From: Orobanche coerulescens
Taxonomy: Eukaryota; Streptophyta; Magnoliopsida; Lamiales; Orobanchaceae
Assembly: GCA_033398695.1 (NCBI GenBank)
Contig: CM065802.1
Span: 147,794,096-147,858,095, forward strand
Length of the DNA: 64,000 nucleotides
Reading direction: 5' to 3'
In this document: positions 34,201-42,968 of the stretch, in pieces
Layout of the letters: each line of letters starts with the position of its first letter
Numbering within the stretch: position 1 is the first letter of the stretch
Translations under genes and position numbers: made by a program
Notes under the pieces: model-generated
The model's input: the letters and a program-made list of their open reading frames with translations, nothing else
The model's database searches: none
Told to the model about the DNA's origin: nothing

Positions 34201-34891
34201 AAGGCACGGTGATATCGATTATTTAATAAGGACCGATCAAGTAATAGAAATAAATTAAAAAATAAATCATGATGACATCGAAAAATTGAGTAATAAACTA
34301 TTTTTTGTCGAATTGTAAAACAAAATTTTTTGTTTGTTTCTCACAATAAAATTTCAGTTATATTATTTGTTATTTTTTTTAAATCTTAAAAGTAGTATAG
34401 TTTTGAGAATTTTAAAAATCAATTTAGAAATTCTAAAATCCCATAGATAAGAAATCTATATTTAGAAAAATATATACAAAAATTGCGTTCATAATTTAAG
34501 AAAAAAATATCTAAAATGCTTTCTAACATGGGTTTTAGAATTTTGATTTCTATTTCTATTATTTATTTTAAAACAAGTTAAAAGTAGTATTCTAAATAAA
34601 ATTCCATAAGCATAATTTTAGATAGATTGAAGATTAACAAATTTATTTCTTGAAAATAAATATTCTGATTTTAATATTTAGGCATCTAAAACTATTGGTA
34701 ATTAATATAGAAGATAAATGTTAACTTAATTGGTCACTTTTCTGGAATATTAATAAATTTAATATATAAATTGTAATTTTATAAGACTTTTATAATTATA
34801 AATTATTTAGGTAGGATTAAGTTGAGAAGTATATGGTGTGAGTTGAAAGTTTCCGACTTTTCTTTTAATTGAGGCCGATAACATAAAAAAT
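31290..34891. other. AT-rich DNA after the CLC-d-like exon (possible intron 1)
   Basis: It starts GTGCGAAC, a usable splice donor. There is no coding frame of note. From about 32396 it contains several degenerate direct repeats (described separately). A GTGCATCGCACG motif ending CCTCGT lies at 32279-32305. Confidence 0.6.
32396..34862 (+). repeat. Degenerate direct repeats, roughly 730-820 bp apart
   Basis: 33543-34043 is similar to 34278-34862. Shared landmarks are AAAAATTGAGTAA, TTAAAAGTAGTAT, TTCATAATTTAAGAAA, AGAAGATAAATGTTAACTTA and TATAATTATAA. The TTAAAAGTAGTA landmark also occurs near 32420 and 34580. The segment GATATAGATTATTTAATAAG occurs again at about 35530. This looks like a decayed AT-rich transposable element or tandem array of unknown type. 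Confidence 0.65.
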
Positions 34892-36129
34892 AAATTTAAG
34901 AAGTGAATTAGGATGTTGTGAATGATCTAATTATAACCAAAAAAAAACTAAAAAAGAATGATGATGTGGACGTCCTCAAATGTTTTGGTGATTGTGATGA
35001 GAGTTGAAAATTTTGTATTTTTATTTTTATATATAAACATATAGATTAACAAACAATTGCAACTTATATTTTGGATTGGAATACACTCTACATTGTGGAT
35101 CCTGGTTCAGAATCCATTCATTTTATATAGGTTTCGTTTGGCAAAAAGTGGTTTGGGCTAAAAATAAAGGATTGAAATAAAATTAACAATTTAACTTTTG
35201 AAATCTCAAATTTTTGTATTTGTAAAGATAAAGAGCTTTTAAATTTATAAATTGAACTCGATCCTCTAATTTCATAAACAGCTTTAGGAGCTTTTAAAAC
35301 TAGTGGATTCTATTTAGGATTTAAATACTTCTTTAAAAATAACAATATTATCTTATTTTTTTGTAAACTTTCATCATAATTTACATTGAAAAATATGTGC
35401 TTCTCTTAGTTAGGTTAGGAATAGGTATGTTGAAATAATCAGAATATGTAATGTTTATATTTAAAGAAATCCCATCATTTTTTGTCCCAAGTCTTATCTT
35501 TGAATGGTATTTAATAAAAATAAATTAGAAAGGTACGATGATATAGATTATTTAATAAGTACCTAGTTTACCAACTGAGGCCAATAAAAATTTCGAAATA
35601 GTCGGAGACCGTTGACCGAAATAGTCAAATGTAGCCTATATATGGGACGGAGAGAGTAACATCTAAAAGTCTATCTCTATACACAAAAAAATATAGTCAA
35701 AGTAAGTCATAGACATGAGATTTAGAATCAAATGAGAATGGTTCTTATCATGCGAATTACGAATATACATGAGTTTTGTACTAATTATGCAAGAATATAT
35801 GCATTTCGTGCATCAAAATTGCAATGCATTAAAATATGCATGATTTGCATCAAAATATCGATGCATTAAAATATTGCATTAAATGCATCAAATTTTTGCG
35901 AGAATAAATCTAGGACATCCATTTATCAAGATCTATTGATGAAATTCATTCTTATTTCTTAACTTAAATTGCATTTTCACCTAAACTCACCCCTAGACAT
36001 GATATCTATGTCTTATGGCGCAGTTATTGTTAGTTCAAACCCGATGGCTAAGTATGCCACATTCAGCACATAAGTAACCCTAATACCATTCTCCTTACAC
36101 TTGATCAAATCAACCTTATCTATTCTCCT

Positions 36130-36325
36130 TACCCAGTTTTGATGGTGCTTTGGATCTGTGAAGAAGATGACCGACGACTTAGATCGGACGAAGACGACAA
36201 CAGGCGTGGGTCTTCTACTCTGTACGGCCAGACTTCAAGCCGCAAATGGTAGCAACACTAGATCGGAATCATTCGCCGGTGGAGGTGGATGAGCGCGACG
36301 GCGGCGGGCTAGGGTTTTCAAAGTC
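36130..36325. other. GC-richer island in AT-rich DNA
   Basis: A stretch of about 200 bp with CGGACGAAGACGAC, GTACGGCC and GACGGCGGCGGG stands out in DNA that is otherwise very AT-rich. It may be a captured host gene fragment, but no frame gives a protein I recognise. Copy at about 50400-50595. Confidence 0.4.
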
Positions 36326-36335
36326 TGTTTTTTTA

Positions 36336-36453
36336 CGAATTAATCTTAAACCACAAATGTAAAATCTTCGATTGAATTATATAATGGAACTTTAGTTCTA
36401 TTGTCAAAGTAATTCAATCGAAGATTTTATATTTGCAGTTTAAAATTAATTCG
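36336..36453. repeat. Imperfect inverted repeat, 44-bp arms, 30-bp loop
   Basis: 36336-36379 and 36410-36453 are inverted copies with about four mismatches in 44. Each arm starts or ends with CGAATTAAT/ATTAATTCG and contains AAAATCTTCGATTGAATTA. The copy in the second duplication unit is at 50606-50723. Confidence 0.85.
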
Positions 36454-36470
36454 TAGTCAAAGTCGGAGAT

Positions 36471-36523
36471 GGTTGACCGAAATAGTCAAATGTGGCCTAT
36501 ATACATATGGCATGGAGGGAGTA
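36471..36523. repeat. MITE-like terminal segment (GGAGGGAGTA)
   Basis: GTTGACCGAAATAGTCAAATGTGGCCTATATA followed by GGAGGGAGTA resembles the end of Stowaway-type MITEs, whose termini read TACTCCCTCCGT. A direct repeat of it is at 35607-35660 (GGGACGGAGAGAGTA). I did not find the opposite ends. Confidence 0.4.
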
Positions 36524-36796
36524 TATGTTTATATATATATATATATATGAATATAATTGTACGTATATATAGATATTGCATGCAATTAGACTACATAATT
36601 AATAGACTTCAGATGACTAAATTTCTACTGTCTAAAAAAGTACCATGATAACGAAACTTCATGTGTATTTATAAATCGCATCGAAATCATGACCATATCT
36701 TGATTCTAAACAAAATAATCCCATTATTGAATAACTTATCATGGACGAACTCATGATTATGTGAAACGTACTCGTTTCCTTCTCTTATTTACAAAT

Positions 36797-37190
36797 ATGG
36801 CTAATCCAACTCGTTCGAAATTCGGCATCTCGGACTCGTAAGGACTTGAGTCCCATAGATGAGATTTCGATGTTGAGACGTTCCTTTGTTGCTGAAGACT
36901 ATAGCACCACGCTTTTTTTTAGACGACGAACAGTTTAAAAAGGTGAAAACAAGCGCATTGATAATCTTAGGTGCCACCTCGACCCTAATTTATGGTAGGA
37001 ATATATTTAATTGAAATCCGTAATGAACTGTGGGATTCCCTTAAGAGCCAGTCTGGGAATACTATTTCTCGAGTTGACCATGCAATGTGATGAAATCTGC
37101 TTGTTTTATTATAATGACTCAACAATTTAAATAAACACATGCTCCGCCTTAAGGCTCATCTTATTTTTTGGTGACAAAAAACTCACAGGA
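36797..37190 (+). pseudogene. Ty1/copia gag, 5' part (interrupted by element D)
   Basis: The ATG at 36797 reads MANPTRSKFGISDS before a stop. Later pieces in shifting frames (DDEQFKKVKTSALIILGATS, NELWDSLKSQSGNT and MLRLKAHL) fit the order of the gag region of plant copia elements. The frame is broken by several stops. Element D starts at 37191 and the gag-like reading resumes at 46508, so D landed inside this gene. No copia LTR is evident upstream. Confidence 0.55.
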
Positions 37191-37344
37191 TGTAATATCT
37201 GGATAAATTGTTGGGTATTTTCGTCCGTATTTGAACCCTGTATTGTTCAGATTTATGATCTCGATAATTGGAGTATGATATTTCTCACACTGGTATCTTT
37301 GTACATAAGTGTATCGTCATGAAAAATTTCTCATGTAGACTCGT

Positions 37345-37570
37345 GATAGCGCACGCTAAGAATGTAGCTTAACGCGTGCTATCGGTTACAACTAGCGCAC
37401 GCTACGAATGTAGGATTTGCGTGCGCTAGGCAGTCAATTATTGAGCTAGGCGGCTAGCACATGCGCCAGCCAGGACATGGGTCCGGATAAGATTCCCGTG
37501 GATGAACCTGGACAGATTTGGAGTCAACACTTATTAGCGTGCGCTAAGTATGGTATGTAGCATGCGCTAA
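37345..37570 (+). repeat. TAGCGYRCGCTA palindromes, first cluster (element D 5' LTR)
   Basis: About seven copies of the AGCGCACGCTA/AGCGTGCGCTA type before the TATA box, of the same core as in A and B. Some are degraded (AGCACATGCGCC). Confidence 0.82.
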
Positions 37571-37590
37571 TCAGCTTTTGTGCAGAAACT

Positions 37591-37599
37591 TTATTTAAA
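37591..37599 (+). promoter_or_regulatory. Probable TATA box (element D 5' LTR)
   Basis: TTATTTAAA within the inverted repeat CTTTATTTAAAG, just after the first palindrome cluster. The counterpart in the 3' LTR is at 43379-43387. Confidence 0.6.
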
Positions 37600-38427
37600 G
37601 AACAGCACTCCATTTCTACCCATTCCCTCCATTTGTTCTTCGTCCCTTGGAAGTCTAGAGAGCTTTTCCTACTCCTTAAGCACATACAAATCCTCTGTAC
37701 TTGATCATTAAATATAAGAGTGCTTATACTTGATACTTTAAGAAGAATTCACTTTGAAGTGACACTCAATCAACTGGAGCTGGATTCTACCTTTTGGATC
37801 AGTGATTTCTTCATTAAAGGTATATTAATTCTATCTCCAACTTTAGATTCGTGTTATGAAGAATAAGATGATCATGCTAGCAAGGTATTGAGTTGCATTG
37901 GTGAATTATTCAACAAACATCATGTTTAGAAGATTGGAATAAGTACACTTATGATATTGTCTCTGAAACCTCGTAGTTGGAATCCTAGTACTTCAAATGA
38001 TGAGGAACATTCTGAAGTTGATTATCCGTATAATGTATGTTGTCTTATTGATCATAAAATTGGAGGTGATATCATTTTTGGTTATAAATACTTAAGGGAA
38101 GAATCATCTTAGGAAGTATCCTTTTGTATAAGTTGGAATTGTTAGTTCACCTTCAAGATGAAGTCTGAATGTGAATTATGATAATAGAATCTAGTGCACC
38201 AAACCGGAGATCACCGAAATTCACATGAGAATGATAATCAAGTTCGAATATAAGAGTTTTGATGATATTCTTTTCCTTGAAAACTCAAAGATGATTGAAT
38301 TCATAAAATCATTCATAAGTTTATGAATATGACATGTAGATGGACATCACACGTTAATCCCTGAGGAGTTCGTAAATTTCATCACCGTTAGAACTAGTGT
38401 GCTGCCCAACAGTGAACTGCCATGCAC

Positions 38428-38645
38428 GCTTAGCGTGCACTGAGCTATGTGAATTAACGTACGCTAACGGGCATATTTAGCATATGCTACGATTGAAGCT
38501 TAGCGTGCGTTAAGTCATCAGGCGAGTCAGTCGGCTGAGCAGTGAGGTACTGACCGTGCATGGTTAGTGTACGCTAGGCTATGTGTAATTGCATGCGCTA
38601 ACGAGTATCCTTAACGTACGCTACATAAGATGCGTAGCGTGCGTT
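38428..38645 (+). repeat. TAGCGYRCGCTA palindromes, second cluster (element D 5' LTR)
   Basis: About eight variants (CTTAGCGTGCAC, TTAACGTACGCTAA, TTTAGCATATGCTA, TTAGCGTGCGTTAAG and others). They lie about 840 bp downstream of the TATA box, so this cluster is inside the presumed transcript. Several have TACG or CATATG cores, between the B and C types. Confidence 0.78.
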
Positions 38646-39115
38646 AAGCAAACCAGACAGATTTCTTTTACGAGCTTCCGACCGTATTTTTGGATTGTTA
38701 GATGTTCGTTCGACGTGAGATGAATTCTATATTATTTCTTTTGTTAAGGTTCGAGCTTGCTGCGTGATTGATCGAAGGGGGTGACCTTCGAGTATTTCGT
38801 TTTCGTGGAAGTATTGTTCTTGTCTTCGAATCGAGGCAAGTACCTTGATATACGAATTATAATTACATGAAATCATTGTTGCTGAAGTGTATGAATCATG
38901 TTACGAATATCTGTATATATATATATATTATATATTTATTATATATATATATATATGTGTGGATATTTGTATACATATATAAATATACATATGGAGATAA
39001 ATGTTGGGTGATTAATACCAATATTAGTCAACGTACTCAACTTAGATTAAAGTACGAATGATATTTATAGAGGTAATATGGAAATGTTTGTATTTTCGGT
39101 TGAGTTACGGTATAA

Positions 39116-39163
<48 letters not shown>

Positions 39164-39631
39164 TTGATTGGTAGTGTTGAAGGCTTAATGTGTTAAGTCT
39201 TGATGAATAACGTGCGAGTTGTTGTTTATTTTGCGTAGTTACGGACTGGCGAATAAATTATGTGAATTGATGAACTGATTTGATAATTGTTGCAACGGTT
39301 GATTGTGTGTTTGGTATTTGTAACAACGTGAATACTTTCTATGAGAGACATCATATCCGGGTGCCTCTGAGGGCGGGGCGTGTACTCCGGCCTGGTGTAC
39401 GCTACAATGAGCGGCTCCATATGATTGGTGAACACCGGTGTTACTTAATGCGCGAGCAAGGGGCGGCTCCTGTGGGAGTGAATGCCGGCGCGATGACATG
39501 TGCAATGGGCGGCCAATATAGTGGAGTGAATGCCGGTACACAGGTGTGCAAGGGAGGCGCCTGGCAGGCTTATTGGTAACGGATATTTGAGTGATAGCTA
39601 AGACCCCGTTACCAAATGATTTTCGTAATTC

Positions 39632-39722
39632 AAAGTTCTTTCAACTTGTTTTAAATGTTGGTCTTGATGTAGACCGCAATTCGTGTTTCCGAAAGTTCTT
39701 TCAACTTGTTTTAAATGTTGGT
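39632..39722 (+). repeat. 31-bp direct repeat, 60-bp period
   Basis: AAAGTTCTTTCAACTTGTTT continues for 31 identical bases at 39632 and 39692. Copies occur in all four D LTRs. Confidence 0.85.
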
Positions 39723-39845
39723 ATCAGGATTAATTAACCAAGGATATTTGACGAGATCTCCGAGGGTTAATTAATCAGGGGTCTTGAGCAGGATTTGTCG
39801 AATGAGAGGTTGTGCCTTTGATTGCACTGTGATGATTATTCTGTG

Positions 39846-40010
39846 TATTGGGTCGAGGACCCCGTGGGATGTTGAGATTTGATCTCGTGATGATATTATT
39901 TGGATTGGGCCGAGAACCCCATGAGATGTGGAAATGATTCGATTGTGTTAGTGCTTTATCAATTGGGTCGAGGACCCCGAATAACGTTGTAATGGTTTTC
40001 TTGCAAATTG
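39846..40010 (+). repeat. Three ~58-bp units with GGGTCGAGGACCCCG
   Basis: Units begin near 39845, 39903 and 39960 with ATTGGGYCGAGRACCCC. The core GGGTCGAGGACCCC is itself nearly palindromic (GGGTC/GACCC). Confidence 0.75.
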
Positions 40011-40337
40011 TCGAGGACTCGAGAGTTTTTTGAAGTATTTTCTAAAAGTATTTCCCATTCGATTTTCAAAATCCCAAGATGGCCCGAGTCAATAATAATG
40101 TTTTCAAACTCTCTTATCAAAATACTTTTCCTTTTATAAAAAGGGATTTTTCCGACTCCTTGGGCTCGTTGGTGTTATGTTCCGTACAGAGAATATGACA
40201 ACACGATTATCTTTCACCTTTTGTATATGATGCTATTCTGTGTTGACTATGGGAATGTGCGGTTTGTGTTAGGGCTTCACGACTGTTGAGTTTTATGTTG
40301 TGATTATTCGCATATCTTGTATATTATGTACTTGTAC

Positions 40338-40379
40338 TAGCAAAATTCCAGTTTGCTAACCCCCGAGTTTTCGGGGGGT
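40338..40379 (+). promoter_or_regulatory. Paired stem-loops (element D 5' LTR)
   Basis: TAGCAAA/TTTGCTA (7-bp stem) is followed by ACCCCCGA/TCGGGGGG. The arrangement is as in C. In the D 3' LTR it is at 46059-46099. Confidence 0.55.
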
Positions 40380-40791
40380 GGGTGCCTGTTATGCGCTCAG
40401 GTTTTGGCAGCTCGGGAGTAGTAACAGGATTGGCTTGGAAGGAGATGGAAGACGCCGATGCTAATCACACAAGTGTCAGAGTCTCTCTCTTTTGTTTCTT
40501 TTTGGTCGGTATTTCTCTGTCATTCGATTATTCACCCTTGCATGGGTGTAGTTTTCATTTATTAAATTGAGTCGTCATTCTTTTATGTGTTCAAGTTTAT
40601 TATTGTCTTTGTAATGTGAATGTCGTTGGTTTCAGAATTGGTTAATGACCTTGTCGGTCTTCTTTGTAATTGATATTGACCCCGATCAGTCAATTATTGA
40701 GTAGTCTTTTGGAGTTTAGCCTGGTAGATCCTTGTGATAAGGGTCTACGACGTGTGACATTTCCGGTCGTATTCTGGGGGTGTTACATATA

Positions 40792-40804
40792 TGGTATCGG
40801 AGCT
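40792..40804 (+). other. Element D primer binding site (tRNA-Met type)
   Basis: TGGTATCGGAGCT, four bases after the LTR, as in C. Confidence 0.88.
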
Positions 40805-41138
40805 TTAGATTTGCAAAAAACCTAGGTCGTTGGGTCAAGTCCATGTCTTGTGTAAGTCGCGCGCATCAGAGTTGTGATTAGTATCGTGGTTCCAACATTA
40901 TCTTCAAGCAATCCGTGATGGTAAGCCTCCCGAATCGTAAGTCCCCTTGTATACGTATTTGATTATATTGTGCTTAACGTGAACCAAGGGTTTGAACTTG
41001 TTAGGGATCATATTGTTTTATGATATCACCTGCGTATACGGTTCGATTGAGAACGGTTATGTAGTATACTTCGGAAGTCGAACATATTTACCGGTTTCTA
41101 CATTTCAGTAGAATAAATCTTTAAGTGTTAATTTTATC

Positions 41139-41400
41139 CGCTGCGTGAGTATTTTGAAATAACTCTTGGTATTTTGCAAACTGAATTGTTATCTCATAAG
41201 ACCGATTCCCTAAACCGAGTTTTGGCATTTTAGTCTTGCATGTCTTAAATGTATTTTTATGACGGTATTTGATATTTTACAAATGATTTTGTAAGTTTTG
41301 GAAAATGCTACCGTCATCGGGTTTTTTTGGCGTATTTTAAAATGGTTTTTTAAATGGTTATTTTGTTCCAGCGCAGAATCCCCGGCATGTAATATTTCCG
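41139..41400 (+). other. Non-coding module shared with element C
   Basis: Aligns with 24466-24700 through CCGCTGCGTGAG, CCGATTCCCT, AACCGAGTTTTGGCATT and GACGGTATTT. ATGACGGTA (41259-41267) and TACCGTCAT (41309-41317) can pair across a 41-base loop. C has the same 41-base spacing with one mismatch in the arm. Confidence 0.7.
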
Positions 41401-41854
41401 GGCCGAATTACGAACATTTTAAAGTAGTGTTTTGAAATTTTCCTAAACATTGTAAACCTCATGATTTAATGTAGTCATGTCGAATGGTCACGTATTTTAG
41501 TGAAAAAAATTCTTTCAAATAAATATTTTGGTAGAAGAGGAAGGATTTTCAAAATTGTGGTATTTGGGACTCAACACTTTTGGAATATTTCAAATTAGTT
41601 ACAATTCAATTTTCAATTTTCTTGTAAGCATTACTCGAAAATAAACTTTTTAGAGTCATTGTATAAACTTCCTCTTCCAAAATAAAGGACAGTATTTACA
41701 AGTTTTGAGCACAACGTGACTCGGCTTTTGTTTCAAATTTTTTTTTTAAAAGCATACGCATAATGATCATCCTAGATGAAGGACTGGAAATTGACTTCAG
41801 AAAATTTTATGCTTTACGATATTACCGTTATTCTAAGGATGCTAATTAAACTTT

Positions 41855-42439
41855 ATGTTGATAATTGTGGTATACTGTACAACCGACTATGTGATGACAA
41901 TAAACGGTACTATCTGCATTAGCATCACGAGCCTTGGCGGACGTAGACGTGATAATAGAAGCGGGAGTGGTGAGGTGGTTCGTACGACAACGATTCATAT
42001 TACGGTGAAGGAATATCAGGATCAGACGATATCCTATGAAACCTCCTCAGTGACCGAGCCAACAAGTGGAGAAAAGAGACCGAGGACATCTGGAAAGTTT
42101 TTGGGCGGTGAAGAGACTAAGGTTCTCAAACCCCCATGTCGTTCTAATGCGTCGTCTTCGCGGTCGAGAATGAGCATTAGGAATCCCAATCCAGCATCGG
42201 TGACTCCCGATAAGAAGAGAGTGTGCTTCAACTGCAACCATATGGGACATATCCGTGTAAACTGTCCCTCCCCACTCTTGACTTGTTATCGGTGCGGGTG
42301 TGAAGGCCATCGGGAGAAACATTGTGAGATAATTTCCGAATTGGCAAAGAATGCTACTCTATTGGTGAGCAGAGCAAGTGGCCGGAGAATGTCCCGAAAC
42401 CTTATGTCTCCTGCTGAAGAGCCTAACATAGGCGAATGA
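41855..42439 (+). CDS. Gag-like nucleocapsid frame with two CCHC zinc knuckles (element D, copy 1)
   Basis: A 194-codon open frame, counting from the first ATG; the real chain may begin elsewhere. The C-terminal half carries CFNCNHMGHIRVNC (residues 124-137) and CYRCGCEGHREKHC (144-157), both fitting C-X2-C-X4-H-X4-C. Residues 61-120 are rich in Ser, Arg, Lys and Pro, as in the region before nucleocapsids. The capsid core (the YFLTGDATDWW-type motif of A and B) is missing, so this is a shortened gag that may only bind RNA. It ends at a TGA with no pol following. The upstream 40 residues are not convincing protein. Confidence 0.6.
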   Translation: MLIIVVYCTTDYVMTINGTICISITSLGGRRRDNRSGSGEVVRTTTIHITVKEYQDQTISYETSSVTEPTSGEKRPRTSGKFLGGEETKVLKPPCRSNASSSRSRMSIRNPNPASVTPDKKRVCFNCNHMGHIRVNCPSPLLTCYRCGCEGHREKHCEIISELAKNATLLVSRASGRRMSRNLMSPAEEPNIGE

Positions 42440-42955
42440 AGATTTTGTACTATGTTCTAGTCGTTGCTGTTTCCAACAATTGTGACTTTGATCGGTTTTC
42501 ATTTTAATTACTTTTCGTTTCCAACTCCTGCTGTTTTAAGTTTCGGGGCTGAAATGTCTTCTTAGTACGGGGGCACGTATTACCTGTACTCTTCTTAGTA
42601 TTTTCGGTGTCGGGAAACTTTCATTGTTGGTGATTCATCTGTGATCCTCTTGACAAATTTTAAACTACCATGTTCTACTGAACCTACCGTCATTTGAATG
42701 AATTTCAGAACCGATTTGTTAGGCTTCGTGAATTATTGTGGTCTATCCACATCTGAACGTAATCCTTACAAAATTTTGTTCGAAACTATTTGTTCCCACT
42801 CGTACGGTTAACATTTCCAATGTGTTATGAACTTGAATACGGCTGGTCGAGCTCGACACGTGATTTCAGTACGTCTGAGCCATTTGTGATTTTCCTTAAT
42901 TCTAGGAGCTATTACTTCTCGACTCTACTTTAAGTTTCGGGATGAAACTTCTTTT

Positions 42956-42968
42956 AAGAGGGATAGTA
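42956..42968 (+). other. Element D polypurine tract
   Basis: AAGAGGGATAGTA directly before the 3' LTR; the upstream motif AAGTTTCGGGATGAAAC is at 42932-42948. Confidence 0.82.

Larger units (their letters stand above)
37191..40787 (+). repeat. Element D 5' LTR (copy 1)
   Basis: 3597 bp. It contains two palindrome clusters (37345-37570, 38428-38645), a TATA box (37591), TA microsatellites (about 38917-38957 and 39117-39157), a 60-bp spaced repeat (39632-39722), a GAGGACCCCG repeat (39846-40010) and the paired stem-loops (40338-40379). Confidence 0.93.

Noticed and set aside
39239..39579. Opposed open frames of about 100 codons in the element D LTRs, present in all four LTRs
   Set aside because: They overlap on both strands of a GC-rich repeated segment and match no protein family; they are shared because the LTRs are recent copies.
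42034..42322. Minus-strand frames opposite the element D gag-like frame
   Set aside because: They are shadows of the zinc-knuckle coding strand and have no motif of their own.
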